Shown here: in pieces, positions 11,175 through 16,890 of the stretch
Layout of the letters: the number at the start of each line of letters is the position of its first letter
Numbering within the stretch: position 1 is the first letter of the stretch
Origin: UMGS1484 sp045593325
GTDB taxonomy: Bacteria; Bacillota; Clostridia; Oscillospirales; Acutalibacteraceae
NCBI GenBank assembly: GCA_045593325.1
Contig: JAZNWL010000090.1
Location: 1 to 16,890 of the forward strand
Direction: 5' to 3'
Length of the DNA: 16,890 nucleotides
Notes under the pieces: generated by a model
Databases searched by the model: none
Told to the model about the DNA's origin: nothing
The model's input: the letters and a program-made list of their open reading frames with translations, nothing else
Position numbers and translations under genes: made by a program

Positions 11175-13778
11175 TTATGAATAGTCATTGGGTAGGCTAT
11201 GAGCGCCATCCAACCATTGGCTGGTGGTTCGTTTTTGGGTGATGGTTATGGTAAAGTTCCGTTGCCTCATTACCATGTAAATGGGGGTGGTATACTTACA
11301 ACCGTCACTGCCCGCACCGTGAGAAACGCCGGTATGCCCATCGGGGGTTTTGCAACACCAGGATACCTGAGGCTGTAAGGAAACCGTGTTGGTATCGGTA
11401 TCCAGGGTGTAGGCATACAGTTTTCTTGCCCCAAGCCCCCCTGTGTGCTCCCACATAATTTTGTCGGACGTTACCGAATCGATGGCGTAACGCCAGGTCC
11501 AATTCTGTTGAGTAATATAATAGGAATTAAAGGGCAGATGTTCAATGGTAACCTTTTCGCCCGGCTTTACGACAACGGTATTACTGATTCCCGCCGTAAT
11601 GGGGTCTTCCCCTTTTTGAGCATAGATCAACCCGGTGCTGGGACCGATATTGGTACCGTTGTATGCTTCCGATTCGGTAGCCTCATACCCGCCGTACACG
11701 TCATAGATGAAAGAAATGTCTTCATCTTCCCATTGTTGGTCGGCATCGGTCATCTTGGTTTCAATGGTCATACTGGTTTCAGGAGTGTAAGCAATGAAAT
11801 TGTCTAACATAATGTCATACTGTTCGGTGGTTTGCTTGTCACTTTCCTCAAGAACGTCATCTTCGCCTTCCATCCCGTTTACCCAGATAAACCGCATGCC
11901 TTGAATATTGGCAAGGTCAGCACCGCTATTGGTGGTGAAGTATTTCATAATATCTTCCCGGGTGAAAATAATGCGCATGGCACCGTAAGAAGAATAGGCA
12001 CCGTCACTGCTATTGTTCAGGTTCACGTAACTGTTGTTGTTATTTAAAGGAAGAACCTGCACACCACCGCTTTCGCCGTTCCGAATGGCATCAAAAGTGG
12101 AACCGCTGGCAACACTGCTGTTCATAAGTTTTACACTTACGTCGAATCCTATTTCTTTGGTGGTGTCGGTAATCAAAGTAAGCTGGAAGGTAGATGCTGT
12201 ACCCCCTTCGCCGGCATTGGGGATCCCCTTGTTACGATTATTACTGAGGGGACGAATATACATATCCATGGCGAAATGGGTATATTGGGACAGGTCTAAA
12301 GACGCCCCGAATTCCCGATAATAGAACGCCCCTACGTAGATGTTCTTTTCCTGGTTTTCTTTGTATTTTGAAGAACGGCATTGAATGGCAGTGGCATAAT
12401 GCCCTTGGGTAACCACGTTTTCCGTGCCGCTGTAATAAGTGACACCGTCACTCCAGGCAGAAGAGCCTGACAACCAACCCATGTCATTATTCCCGGTTAC
12501 CGCCCCCCGTTCCCGAGACCCTTTGGAAAAGGAAACGGTGTCATCCAGGTTCGTTTCTTCGTATCGGCGAACCTGAGCATAGGTATAATTAAAAGCACTG
12601 CTTCCGCTTCTTACCCCTTCCAGAGATTCAAAATCGTTGATCAGGAAATAATGCCCGGAAGGATACAGGTCGGTGTCCAGATCAATGGCTTTGTCGTCCG
12701 TACGGTTGTTGGTATAGGCTCGGTATACCCCGCCGGTATGGTCAGCAGTCTTTACAAACCGAAGATTATCGATTCCAATGTAACCTGAGGCGGTACTCAT
12801 ATTGTCATAAAAACGAATGGTAACCTGTTTCACAGGAGACCAGGAAGTAATGGTATCCAAAGGAATACGAATGGTGTGCCAGGTATCGTAAGAAAGTTTT
12901 AAAGACCCATCCGCATTGTATAATTGATCCGCAAAGCTAAAGGGAAGGGTATCTTTTTCATATTCTGCAATGCAGTCATCAGCAGAAAGATAAAGTTGAG
13001 ACGCATCGTTGGTTTCATAGAAGAAATAAACGCGGGAAGCACGGGAACCGCTGGCTTTGGAGAGATTGATTCCGCTACGCAAATAAAGATCAAATTCAAA
13101 GTATTGATATTGGTCGATATCCAGTCCTTGTTTTCCGTAAAGGGAGTTGCCTGATGTGGTGTATCGAGCCAACTCTGCTGCCGCCACGGCAGAACCGGTG
13201 CCGCCGTTATTATAATGTGTAATGTCGGTATTAAAGAAATTGCGGAAGATCATCCGCACGTCGGTGGCACCTTCATCGTTTGTAACGGTGCTATGGGGAG
13301 CGAAACGAGCGTACTTGTCACTGCCGCTTCTTACCTGAAGATCGGGATAGTTATTGGAGGTGTGACGCCCGCCACCCTTGGTATGAATCACGTTGGGGGC
13401 ATAATTGCTGTCAAGATCCAATCCGTCACCGGAAGCTTCAGAACCCACTTCAACTGTAAACTTCCCTCTTGGTGTAGTGATTACTCCGTCTGTCAATTCC
13501 ATAGACAAGGAGTCGCAATCATTGAAAACCGAAACGTGGCGGTTTTTATAAGCAGGATCGGAAGAATCGGTAGCCACATAATTGGTGTAATCCCCGTCAT
13601 TTTCGCAGTATAACGATTGATTATCGCTCCAATGCCCCTGGCTGGTGGTTATGTAATTGGTAATATTGGTGGTAACGGTATTGGCGGCCTGCACGTTTTT
13701 TACAGGGACAATAAATACCGCCATGACCATCATAACCAACGCCAATACAACACTGAGTAATCGTTTATGGAGTTTCAT
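11175..13778 (-). CDS. Large modular secreted protein with CBM-like modules
   Basis: The start is ATG at 13778 (MKLHKRLLSVVLALVMMVMAV); the upstream extension is repeat DNA. The AAGGAG site is 12 bases away, a long spacing shared in kind by the paralogue at 15461. The 867-aa product has a signal peptide (1 to about 31). Two beta-sandwich modules each open with a FNDC/INDF motif and close with a D-N-L/F motif: 84-343 (VFNDCDSL ... IGIDNLRFV) and 379-665 (LINDFESL ... IMLDNFIAYT). This resembles carbohydrate-binding jelly rolls. A C-terminal beta domain (about 690-850) contains VVVKPGEKVTIEHLPFNSYYI, similar to Cna-B/pilin-linkage folds, and Cys pairs near WCCKTPD and DGCKYT. There is no sortase motif or membrane anchor. 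It is exported and probably interacts with glycan or forms matrix together with the SipW-dependent partner. No catalytic domain is recognised. Confidence 0.8.
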   Translation of the reverse strand: MKLHKRLLSVVLALVMMVMAVFIVPVKNVQAANTVTTNITNYITTSQGHWSDNQSLYCENDGDYTNYVATDSSDPAYKNRHVSVFNDCDSLSMELTDGVITTPRGKFTVEVGSEASGDGLDLDSNYAPNVIHTKGGGRHTSNNYPDLQVRSGSDKYARFAPHSTVTNDEGATDVRMIFRNFFNTDITHYNNGGTGSAVAAAELARYTTSGNSLYGKQGLDIDQYQYFEFDLYLRSGINLSKASGSRASRVYFFYETNDASQLYLSADDCIAEYEKDTLPFSFADQLYNADGSLKLSYDTWHTIRIPLDTITSWSPVKQVTIRFYDNMSTASGYIGIDNLRFVKTADHTGGVYRAYTNNRTDDKAIDLDTDLYPSGHYFLINDFESLEGVRSGSSAFNYTYAQVRRYEETNLDDTVSFSKGSRERGAVTGNNDMGWLSGSSAWSDGVTYYSGTENVVTQGHYATAIQCRSSKYKENQEKNIYVGAFYYREFGASLDLSQYTHFAMDMYIRPLSNNRNKGIPNAGEGGTASTFQLTLITDTTKEIGFDVSVKLMNSSVASGSTFDAIRNGESGGVQVLPLNNNNSYVNLNNSSDGAYSSYGAMRIIFTREDIMKYFTTNSGADLANIQGMRFIWVNGMEGEDDVLEESDKQTTEQYDIMLDNFIAYTPETSMTIETKMTDADQQWEDEDISFIYDVYGGYEATESEAYNGTNIGPSTGLIYAQKGEDPITAGISNTVVVKPGEKVTIEHLPFNSYYITQQNWTWRYAIDSVTSDKIMWEHTGGLGARKLYAYTLDTDTNTVSLQPQVSWCCKTPDGHTGVSHGAGSDGCKYTTPIYMVMRQRNFTITITQKRTTSQWLDGAHSLPNDYS

Positions 13779-13797
13779 AGGGAATACACGCTCCTTT

Positions 13798-13890
13798 CGG
13801 GAGAGCAACGCGGGGCGTTGCGAAGAATAATGAATGATGAATATTGAATATTGAATCATTGTGGTGTGACCGCGTCGTCACAAGTTCCGT
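13798..13890 (-). repeat. Dispersed leader repeat before the large secreted protein
   Basis: Read on the minus strand: GGAACTTGTGACGACGCGG, CACACCACAATGATTCAATATTC, then TTCGCAACGCCCCGCGTTGC and CTCCCGAAAGGAG. The first half matches 6556-6630. The second half matches the leader of the paralogue at 15370-15446, including the Shine-Dalgarno. It therefore forms the 5' leader of the 13778 gene. Confidence 0.8.
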
Positions 13891-13898
13891 TTGTCCTT

Positions 13899-13937
13899 GA
13901 TTTCTCACCATAGATTTGATTAATCTATGGTGAAATC
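13899..13937. repeat. Long palindromic hairpin (CCATAGATT family)
   Basis: GATTTC-t-CACCATAGATT pairs with AATCTATGGTG-AAATC around a TGATT loop. A shorter relative with loop AATCA occurs at 15170-15194. The following stretch, 13938-14158, shows no gene and no clear promoter; it is AT-rich with one weak AAGGG/CCCTT hairpin near 14100-14127. Confidence 0.7.
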
Positions 13938-14158
13938 ATGATGGGGTTTTAGAATAATTGCACAAGAAATTACAACAAATTCGGTAATGTTGCACAATCG
14001 CAAGGGGGCACACTGCCACCACCCCATATACTTATAATATTTATACCATACCCCGACCTAAAAATCAAGGCAATTCACGGATTTTTTACATTTTGAACAA
14101 AGGGAGCAAGGGATTTTTAGCCCTTTCTACCATACCCTTGTGGTGATGTGAAGAAAAG

Positions 14159-14309
14159 GTCCACATTCAACCCCAAGATGTGGAACGTGTGGCTTCGCCA
14201 ATGAATTGAAATCAAAGATTTCATGAATTGCCAAAGGCATGAATTGTCCTTCGGACATGAATTGAATTGGCAGACCAATTCATTACGGTGTGGCGTCCAC
14301 ACGCCACAT
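14159..14309. repeat. Longest ATGAATT-linker hairpin array
   Basis: Palindromes in order: TCCACAT/ATGTGGA, TGGC-ttc-GCCA, GAAATC-aaa-GATTTC, GCC-aaa-GGC, GTCC-ttc-GGAC, GAATTGG-caga-CCAATTC and GTGTGG-cgt-CCACAC. ATGAATT separates the central members four times. The stems share no sequence with each other. Sequence from 14284 on belongs to the GGGCAATTAT-type repeat in reverse orientation (to 14345). Confidence 0.85.
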
Positions 14310-14368
14310 TGAAAAATTGCCCGGGTTTATAAAACCAGGCGTTCCTATAAACCAAACCACCGTAGGTT

Positions 14369-14438
14369 ACCCCCCTGTTAGGTAGATGCCCGAAGGGCAA
14401 GGGGGTGCGGCCTTTGCAAGAGGAGCCGTTTCGGCTCC
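14369..14438. repeat. GC-rich nested hairpins
   Basis: ACCCCC (14369-14374) pairs with GGGGGT (14401-14406) around an inner TGCCC-gaa-GGGCA stem (14387-14399). GGAGCCG-ttt-CGGCTCC follows at 14422-14438. No coding frame; function unknown. Confidence 0.6.
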
Positions 14439-14448
14439 CGAAAACAAT

Positions 14449-14507
14449 ACCGTTTCACTCAATAAAAATAACCAATTCCCGAAAGAATTGGCGAAAAAAC
14501 GGTTTTT
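14449..14507 (+). terminator. Nested terminator just before the antitoxin promoter
   Basis: Outer stem ACCGTTT/AAACGGT encloses CCAATTC-ccgaaa-GAATTGG (14472-14490), and TTTTT follows at 14503-14507. It would block plus-strand readthrough into the small RNA gene. The inner hairpin followed by a T-rich stretch on minus could be a backup terminator for the toxin mRNA. Confidence 0.55.
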
Positions 14508-14509
14508 AG

Positions 14510-14538
14510 TTGACAAAACCCTTTGAGGGCTGTATAAT
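14510..14538 (+). promoter_or_regulatory. Perfect consensus sigma-A promoter for a small RNA
   Basis: TTGACA (14510-14515), exactly 17 bp, TATAAT (14533-14538). Transcription should begin near 14545. No plus-strand protein follows; a terminator ends the unit after roughly 88 nt. Confidence 0.92.
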
Positions 14539-14544
14539 AAGGGT

Positions 14545-14632
14545 GTAAGGTATCAACCGATAGACGGTTGACCCCAAAAAATTTGGTAGAAATAACCGCT
14601 TAGTTTGGAGACAGGGCGGTTATTTCTTTTTT
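14545..14632 (+). ncRNA. Candidate antisense RNA antitoxin
   Basis: The predicted RNA of about 88 nt has a 5' GTAAGGTAT, a stem-loop TCAACCG-ataga-CGGTTGA (14553-14571), an A/U-rich linker and a strong terminator hairpin (14589-14632). It is convergent with, and overlaps the 3' end of, the mRNA of the 21-aa hydrophobic peptide, which gives about 50 nt of perfect complementarity including the last toxin codons. Its TCAACCG can also pair with CGGTTGA in the toxin mRNA leader. This layout is that of txpA/ratA, bsrG/SR4 and Fst par systems. Role as antitoxin is inferred. Confidence 0.72.
14589..14632. terminator. Shared bidirectional terminator of toxin and antitoxin RNAs
   Basis: GAAATAACCGC (14589-14599) pairs with GCGGTTATTTC (14616-14626). 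TTTTTT follows on plus; TACCAAATTTTTT follows on minus. The toxin stop codon lies within the stem. Confidence 0.9.
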
Positions 14633-14685
14633 ATTGCAATAATGGTATATAAAACAATAATCAGGATTACTGTTATGTACTCCAT
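14620..14685 (-). CDS. Candidate type I toxin: 21-aa hydrophobic peptide
   Basis: ATG at 14685 opens a 21-codon frame, MEYITVILIIVLYTIIAI followed by three lysines and TAA at 14620-14622. It is a single membrane-spanning segment with a charged tail, the hallmark of type I toxins of the Fst/TxpA/BsrG kind, which insert into the inner membrane. AAAGGGGGTG lies six bases before the ATG as a good Shine-Dalgarno, but it is half of an ACCCCC/GGGGGT hairpin that should hide it from ribosomes. A TTGCAA-17-TATACT promoter lies 92 bp upstream, and the transcript ends in the terminator shared with the convergent RNA. I cannot name a specific toxin family. Toxicity is inferred from architecture. Confidence 0.75.
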   Translation of the reverse strand: MEYITVILIIVLYTIIAIKKK

Positions 14686-14692
14686 TGGCAAC

Positions 14693-14735
14693 ACCCCCTT
14701 TCCGGGGGTAAGAAACACCCCCAATGGATTGGGGG
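14693..14735 (-). promoter_or_regulatory. Translation-controlling hairpins in the toxin mRNA leader
   Basis: On the minus strand an 8-pair stem CCCCCAAT-cc-ATTGGGGG (14718-14735) precedes ACCCCC-ggaaa-GGGGGT (14693-14709), whose right arm is the toxin's Shine-Dalgarno. The G-runs and C-runs of the two hairpins can also swap partners, so an on/off rearrangement is possible. Confidence 0.7.
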
Positions 14736-14776
14736 ATCAACCGCCTACCGCGTATGGCTAATACCTTACGAACCAC

Positions 14777-14805
14777 AGTATACCACGATTTCAAAGGAAT
14801 TGCAA
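14777..14805 (-). promoter_or_regulatory. Toxin promoter
   Basis: Minus-strand -35 TTGCAA (14800-14805), 17-bp spacer, -10 TATACT (14777-14782). The start is expected near 14770, placing GTAAGGTAT (shared with the antitoxin RNA's 5' end) at the very start of the message. Confidence 0.82.
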
Positions 14806-14826
14806 CATGATTGTGTAAATCAAAAG

Positions 14827-14857
14827 TAACCAGCTCCCAGGAGCTGGTTATTTTTTT
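14827..14857 (+). terminator. Strong plus-strand terminator with no gene before it
   Basis: AACCAGCTC-ccag-GAGCTGGTT is followed by a run of seven T residues at 14851-14857. No plus-strand gene or promoter is seen between it and the antitoxin terminator. Confidence 0.85.
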
Positions 14858-14889
14858 GCCATGAAAAAGCGGGTGGGATGCCGACAGCG

Positions 14890-14937
14890 ACACCTCATCA
14901 GTCACCTGACGGCGACAGCTTCTCCTCAAGGAGAAGC
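14890..14937. repeat. CACCTCATCAGTCACC-type intergenic repeat
   Basis: It contains CACCTCATCAGTCACCTGAC followed by CTTCTCCT-c-AAGGAGAAG. I recognise this as a common intergenic repeat type of Clostridia. It abuts copy C of the structured repeat. Confidence 0.6.
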
Positions 14938-14944
14938 CCAGACT

Positions 14945-15165
14945 TTCGATAAAGGCACAGGAACGTAAGTGCTTTTCAAAACTTAAAATCTCTTCATCCA
15001 ACACAACCAAATAAAATTACAGTAAAAATCGGGGGGGATATTGAATTCCCCCGATTTTTGCACCTATTTGCCCTTTTTTCGGTACTGGGAGTACCCTCGT
15101 ACGCCCGCCGTACCGAAAGAAAAGGGCATCCTGCACCATTCTCGAAAGCCTGCCGGTTTCGACAA
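14945..15165 (+). repeat. Structured dispersed repeat, copy C (most complete)
   Basis: The order is CACAGGAAC (14956-14964); closing arm GTAAGTGC (14965-14972) with GCACCTAT (15060-15067); a terminator-like AAAATCGGGGG/CCCCCGATTTT hairpin (15025-15058); then a large inverted repeat TGCCC...TTCGGTAC (15069-15085) / GTACCGAA...GGGCA (15110-15128) enclosing GTACcctcGTAC; then CATCCTGCACCATTCTCGAAAG. Ends TCGATAAAGGCA and TGCCGGTTTCGA are themselves roughly inverted. No gene inside. Confidence 0.75.
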
Positions 15166-15169
15166 TTTC

Positions 15170-15194
15170 ACCATAGATTAATCAAATCTATGGT
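15170..15194. repeat. Short CCATAGATT-family hairpin
   Basis: ACCATAGATT-aatca-AATCTATGGT. It shares its stem with 13899-13937, but with the loop in the opposite orientation, suggesting inversion of the same short palindrome. Confidence 0.7.
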
Positions 15195-15247
15195 ATATTT
15201 CCCGCCGAATCCCCCCGAAATCCGTCGGATTTGGTTGTGGAAAAAAC

Positions 15248-15372
15248 GGACAGTCCAAAACGCCTGTCCCTACATGGTTTGTGAAACCGGGCAATTATAA
15301 TGTGAAACCATGGACTTGCCTCCCTTGTCTAAAGGGAGGGGGACCGACGCGAAGCGTTGGTGGAGGGATTCC
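15248..15372 (+). repeat. Two adjoining dispersed hairpin repeats
   Basis: 15248-15302 has GGACAG-tccaaaacgc-CTGTCC, then GTGAAACCGGGCAATTATAA (the GGGCAATTAT family). 15318-15372 has CCTCCCTTgtctAAAGGGAGG, CCGACGC-gaa-GCGTTGG and TGGAGGGATTC, the same head block as the 45-bp-unit elements at 9325-9805 but with a different inner hairpin and no 45-bp unit. No gene. Confidence 0.65.
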
Positions 15373-15446
15373 CACACCACAATTATTCATTATTCAATAT
15401 TCATCATTCATTACTCTTCGCAGCGCCCCGCGTTGCTCTCCCGAAA
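15370..15446 (+). repeat. Leader repeat before the second secreted protein
   Basis: ACACCACAATTATTCATTAT, ATTCAATATTCATCATTCAT, TTCGCAGCGCCCCGCGTTGC and the start of CTCCCGAAAGGAG are near-identical to the reverse complement of 13798-13862. Shared sequence continues to the Shine-Dalgarno. Confidence 0.8.
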
Positions 15447-15460
15447 GGAGTTGTTTCCCT

Positions 15461-16890
15461 ATGAAACTGCAAAAGCGGATTTTCAGTTTGTTCCTGGCTG
15501 TTGTGATTTTCACCACGGCGATGATTACTATGCCCAAAATTCAGGAAACCGAGGCGTATAGCACAGCAAACACCAACGACGCCTGGAATGATTCTTATCA
15601 TTCTTTGGTTGATGGCAAAGGAGATTCTACCACACCGGGGTATACCAGTCCCTACGCTTATGAATTGAGACATGGTGACAATATCAACGAATATAAATAT
15701 CCCGACCAATTTGCCGTTACCTCATTTAATGACTGTGAAAATAAAACCGATATAAATGGTAAAGAATTGTTTTCTGAACCCAATACCGGAATGACCCTTT
15801 CGGTAGGAACTTCCTATAATGATAGAGCAACAGGTGGTGGTGGGACAAAAGGGTTAAAGGTCGCCTTCTCGTCATCCTTCAAAAAAGATCCAAAAAACAA
15901 CAAGACGAAAATCATGAATCATACCGGAATCAATTTATCTGACTACTCCTATATCCGCTTCCGTTTTTGGCGTGTTAATGTTGAATTTGATACCTCTGGC
16001 ACCTATTACATGTGGGTAAAAGCATTTAATCATACAGGGGATACTAGCGGAGATACCGGTCTGCTGTTTCAGAAAGAGTTTACAACCACGTTTAAGGATA
16101 AGGAAAATGCTACTTGTACCATAGATGTTCGCAACCAAACCGGTACACTATATGCATTGGAAATTCATGTGATGCGTGTAAAACGAACCACGGAAGACAC
16201 AACAACGGATTGTGCAATTTGGTATGACAACTTCCGCCTGATCAAAAACACCACCCATACTGAATATTTTTCTTATACGCCAACACCAGTTATTTCATAT
16301 TTCAATGATTGCACAGATGTGAATACTGTCAAAAAAATTACGAACGATTCTTATCCCAGCAACTACAAATGGCAGAAAACATCGACATCAAATGCAACCT
16401 ATACAGATGGTTGCTTAGCCCTCTGGCCGAGCAGCAGTGCCGCTTATACTGAGCAGCAGTGGTATAATATAGGATTCCAAAACAGCACGGGAATCAATCC
16501 GTCGAACTTCACGTTCTTTCGAGTATTTATCTATTTAGGAGACAATATCAAGGACATCAGCCAAATTGGATTCTATTTTTCCGACAACGTTGAGTATAAT
16601 GTTGGCGACTCTACGATCGTGCCCAATCCATTCAAGCCAATCACCCTTTCTAATTTCAAGCCCACCAATGACGGTTGGTACGCAGTTACCATACGATGTG
16701 ACGATATTAATATGACTGTCAAATGTATTGCCATTCGGCTTGGGTTTGTAACCATAACTAAATCTACAAATGATGCCGATAAAGATGAGGAAGCAATTCA
16801 CATTGATGCTCTTTCATTCATACGATATAACTATACCGCTAACCAAACTTATTCCTACTTACCCGGACATTATAAAGTTTTAGAAGGGTT
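15461..16890 (+). CDS. Second modular secreted protein (3' end cut by window)
   Basis: The start is ATG at 15461, ten bases after AAAGGAG, open for 476 codons to the window edge. A signal peptide (MKLQKRIFSLFLAVVIFTTA ...) resembles that of the 13778 gene. Two beta-sandwich modules are recognisable by the same opening and closing motifs: first SFNDCENKTD ... IWYDNFRLIKN, then YFNDCTDVNT ... IHIDALSFIRYNY. Between them are alternating aromatic beta strands such as SYIRFRFWRVNVEFD and TFFRVFIYLGD, consistent with carbohydrate-binding-like jelly rolls. Asn/Thr richness fits an exported protein. Shared 5' leader, signal peptide style and modules make it a paralogue of the 867-aa protein, transcribed divergently. 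The C-terminal domains, and hence any anchor or enzyme, lie outside the window. Confidence 0.82.
   Translation, partial: MKLQKRIFSLFLAVVIFTTAMITMPKIQETEAYSTANTNDAWNDSYHSLVDGKGDSTTPGYTSPYAYELRHGDNINEYKYPDQFAVTSFNDCENKTDINGKELFSEPNTGMTLSVGTSYNDRATGGGGTKGLKVAFSSSFKKDPKNNKTKIMNHTGINLSDYSYIRFRFWRVNVEFDTSGTYYMWVKAFNHTGDTSGDTGLLFQKEFTTTFKDKENATCTIDVRNQTGTLYALEIHVMRVKRTTEDTTTDCAIWYDNFRLIKNTTHTEYFSYTPTPVISYFNDCTDVNTVKKITNDSYPSNYKWQKTSTSNATYTDGCLALWPSSSAAYTEQQWYNIGFQNSTGINPSNFTFFRVFIYLGDNIKDISQIGFYFSDNVEYNVGDSTIVPNPFKPITLSNFKPTNDGWYAVTIRCDDINMTVKCIAIRLGFVTITKSTNDADKDEEAIHIDALSFIRYNYTANQTYSYLPGHYKVLEG

Noticed and set aside
13779..13859. 27-residue extension of the large secreted protein
   Set aside because: It is the dispersed ATTCAATATTC leader repeat; the signal peptide begins at 13778.
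14600..15010. 136-aa minus-strand frame
   Set aside because: It crosses promoters, terminators and repeats and lacks a start site; the 21-aa frame inside fits the signals far better.
15296..15301. TATAAT as promoter for the second secreted protein
   Set aside because: No suitable -35 at 16-18 bp, and the sequence belongs to a dispersed repeat found at 6405-6468.

Overview
The window looks like chromosomal DNA of an uncultured, moderately AT-rich Clostridia member (Oscillospiraceae-like Firmicutes). The signs are strong Shine-Dalgarno sites, consensus sigma-A promoters, a DUF6062 protein, an aluminium-resistance/methionine gamma-lyase family enzyme, a SipW-dependent secreted protein, and very abundant intergenic hairpin repeats. 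Organism assignment is inference; no rRNA gene is present.

Layout. (1) 1-2992 is the right end of an integrated element: an ImmA/IrrE-type metallopeptidase cut by the window edge, an AT-rich membrane-anchored gene of unknown function, and a tyrosine integrase. It ends at a 48-bp 3' piece of a tRNA-Thr(GGT) gene (2993-3040), read as the attachment site; the intact tRNA should lie at the other end, to the left of the window. (2) 3041-4245: the tRNA terminator, a mirrored array of small hairpins, and a DUF6062 gene with its terminator. (3) 4395-6324: a compact phage-like switch. An S24/LexA-type repressor diverges from a replisome-organiser gene and a small Cys-rich gene, with two near-consensus promoters and three related 13-bp operators between them. 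No structural phage genes or integrase accompany it. (4) 6647-9280: an EamA-type transporter and a methionine gamma-lyase family enzyme, separated by repeats. (5) 9325-10496: two copies of a repeat element carrying four and two 45-bp units, a duplicated 5' scrap of a DUF559 nuclease gene, the DUF559 gene itself, and an overlapping AbrB-type regulator with promoter and palindromic operator. (6) 10560-13778: a two-gene unit for an 867-aa modular secreted protein and a SipW-dependent secreted protein. (7) 13779-15460: about 1.7 kb of repeats and structured RNA, including a candidate type I toxin-antitoxin locus (14510-14805). (8) 15461-end: a second modular secreted protein, related to the first and sharing its 5' leader, running off the window.

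The two most interesting items are the candidate type I toxin-antitoxin pair and the intergenic repeat families, in which stems change sequence but stay paired while linkers stay constant. The toxin candidate is a 21-aa hydrophobic peptide whose SD is buried in a hairpin. A convergent ~88-nt RNA with a perfect promoter shares its terminator. Three copies of a larger repeat likewise show compensatory changes in several helices, suggesting selection on folded RNA or DNA. All family names come from reading the sequence by eye; no database search was run.
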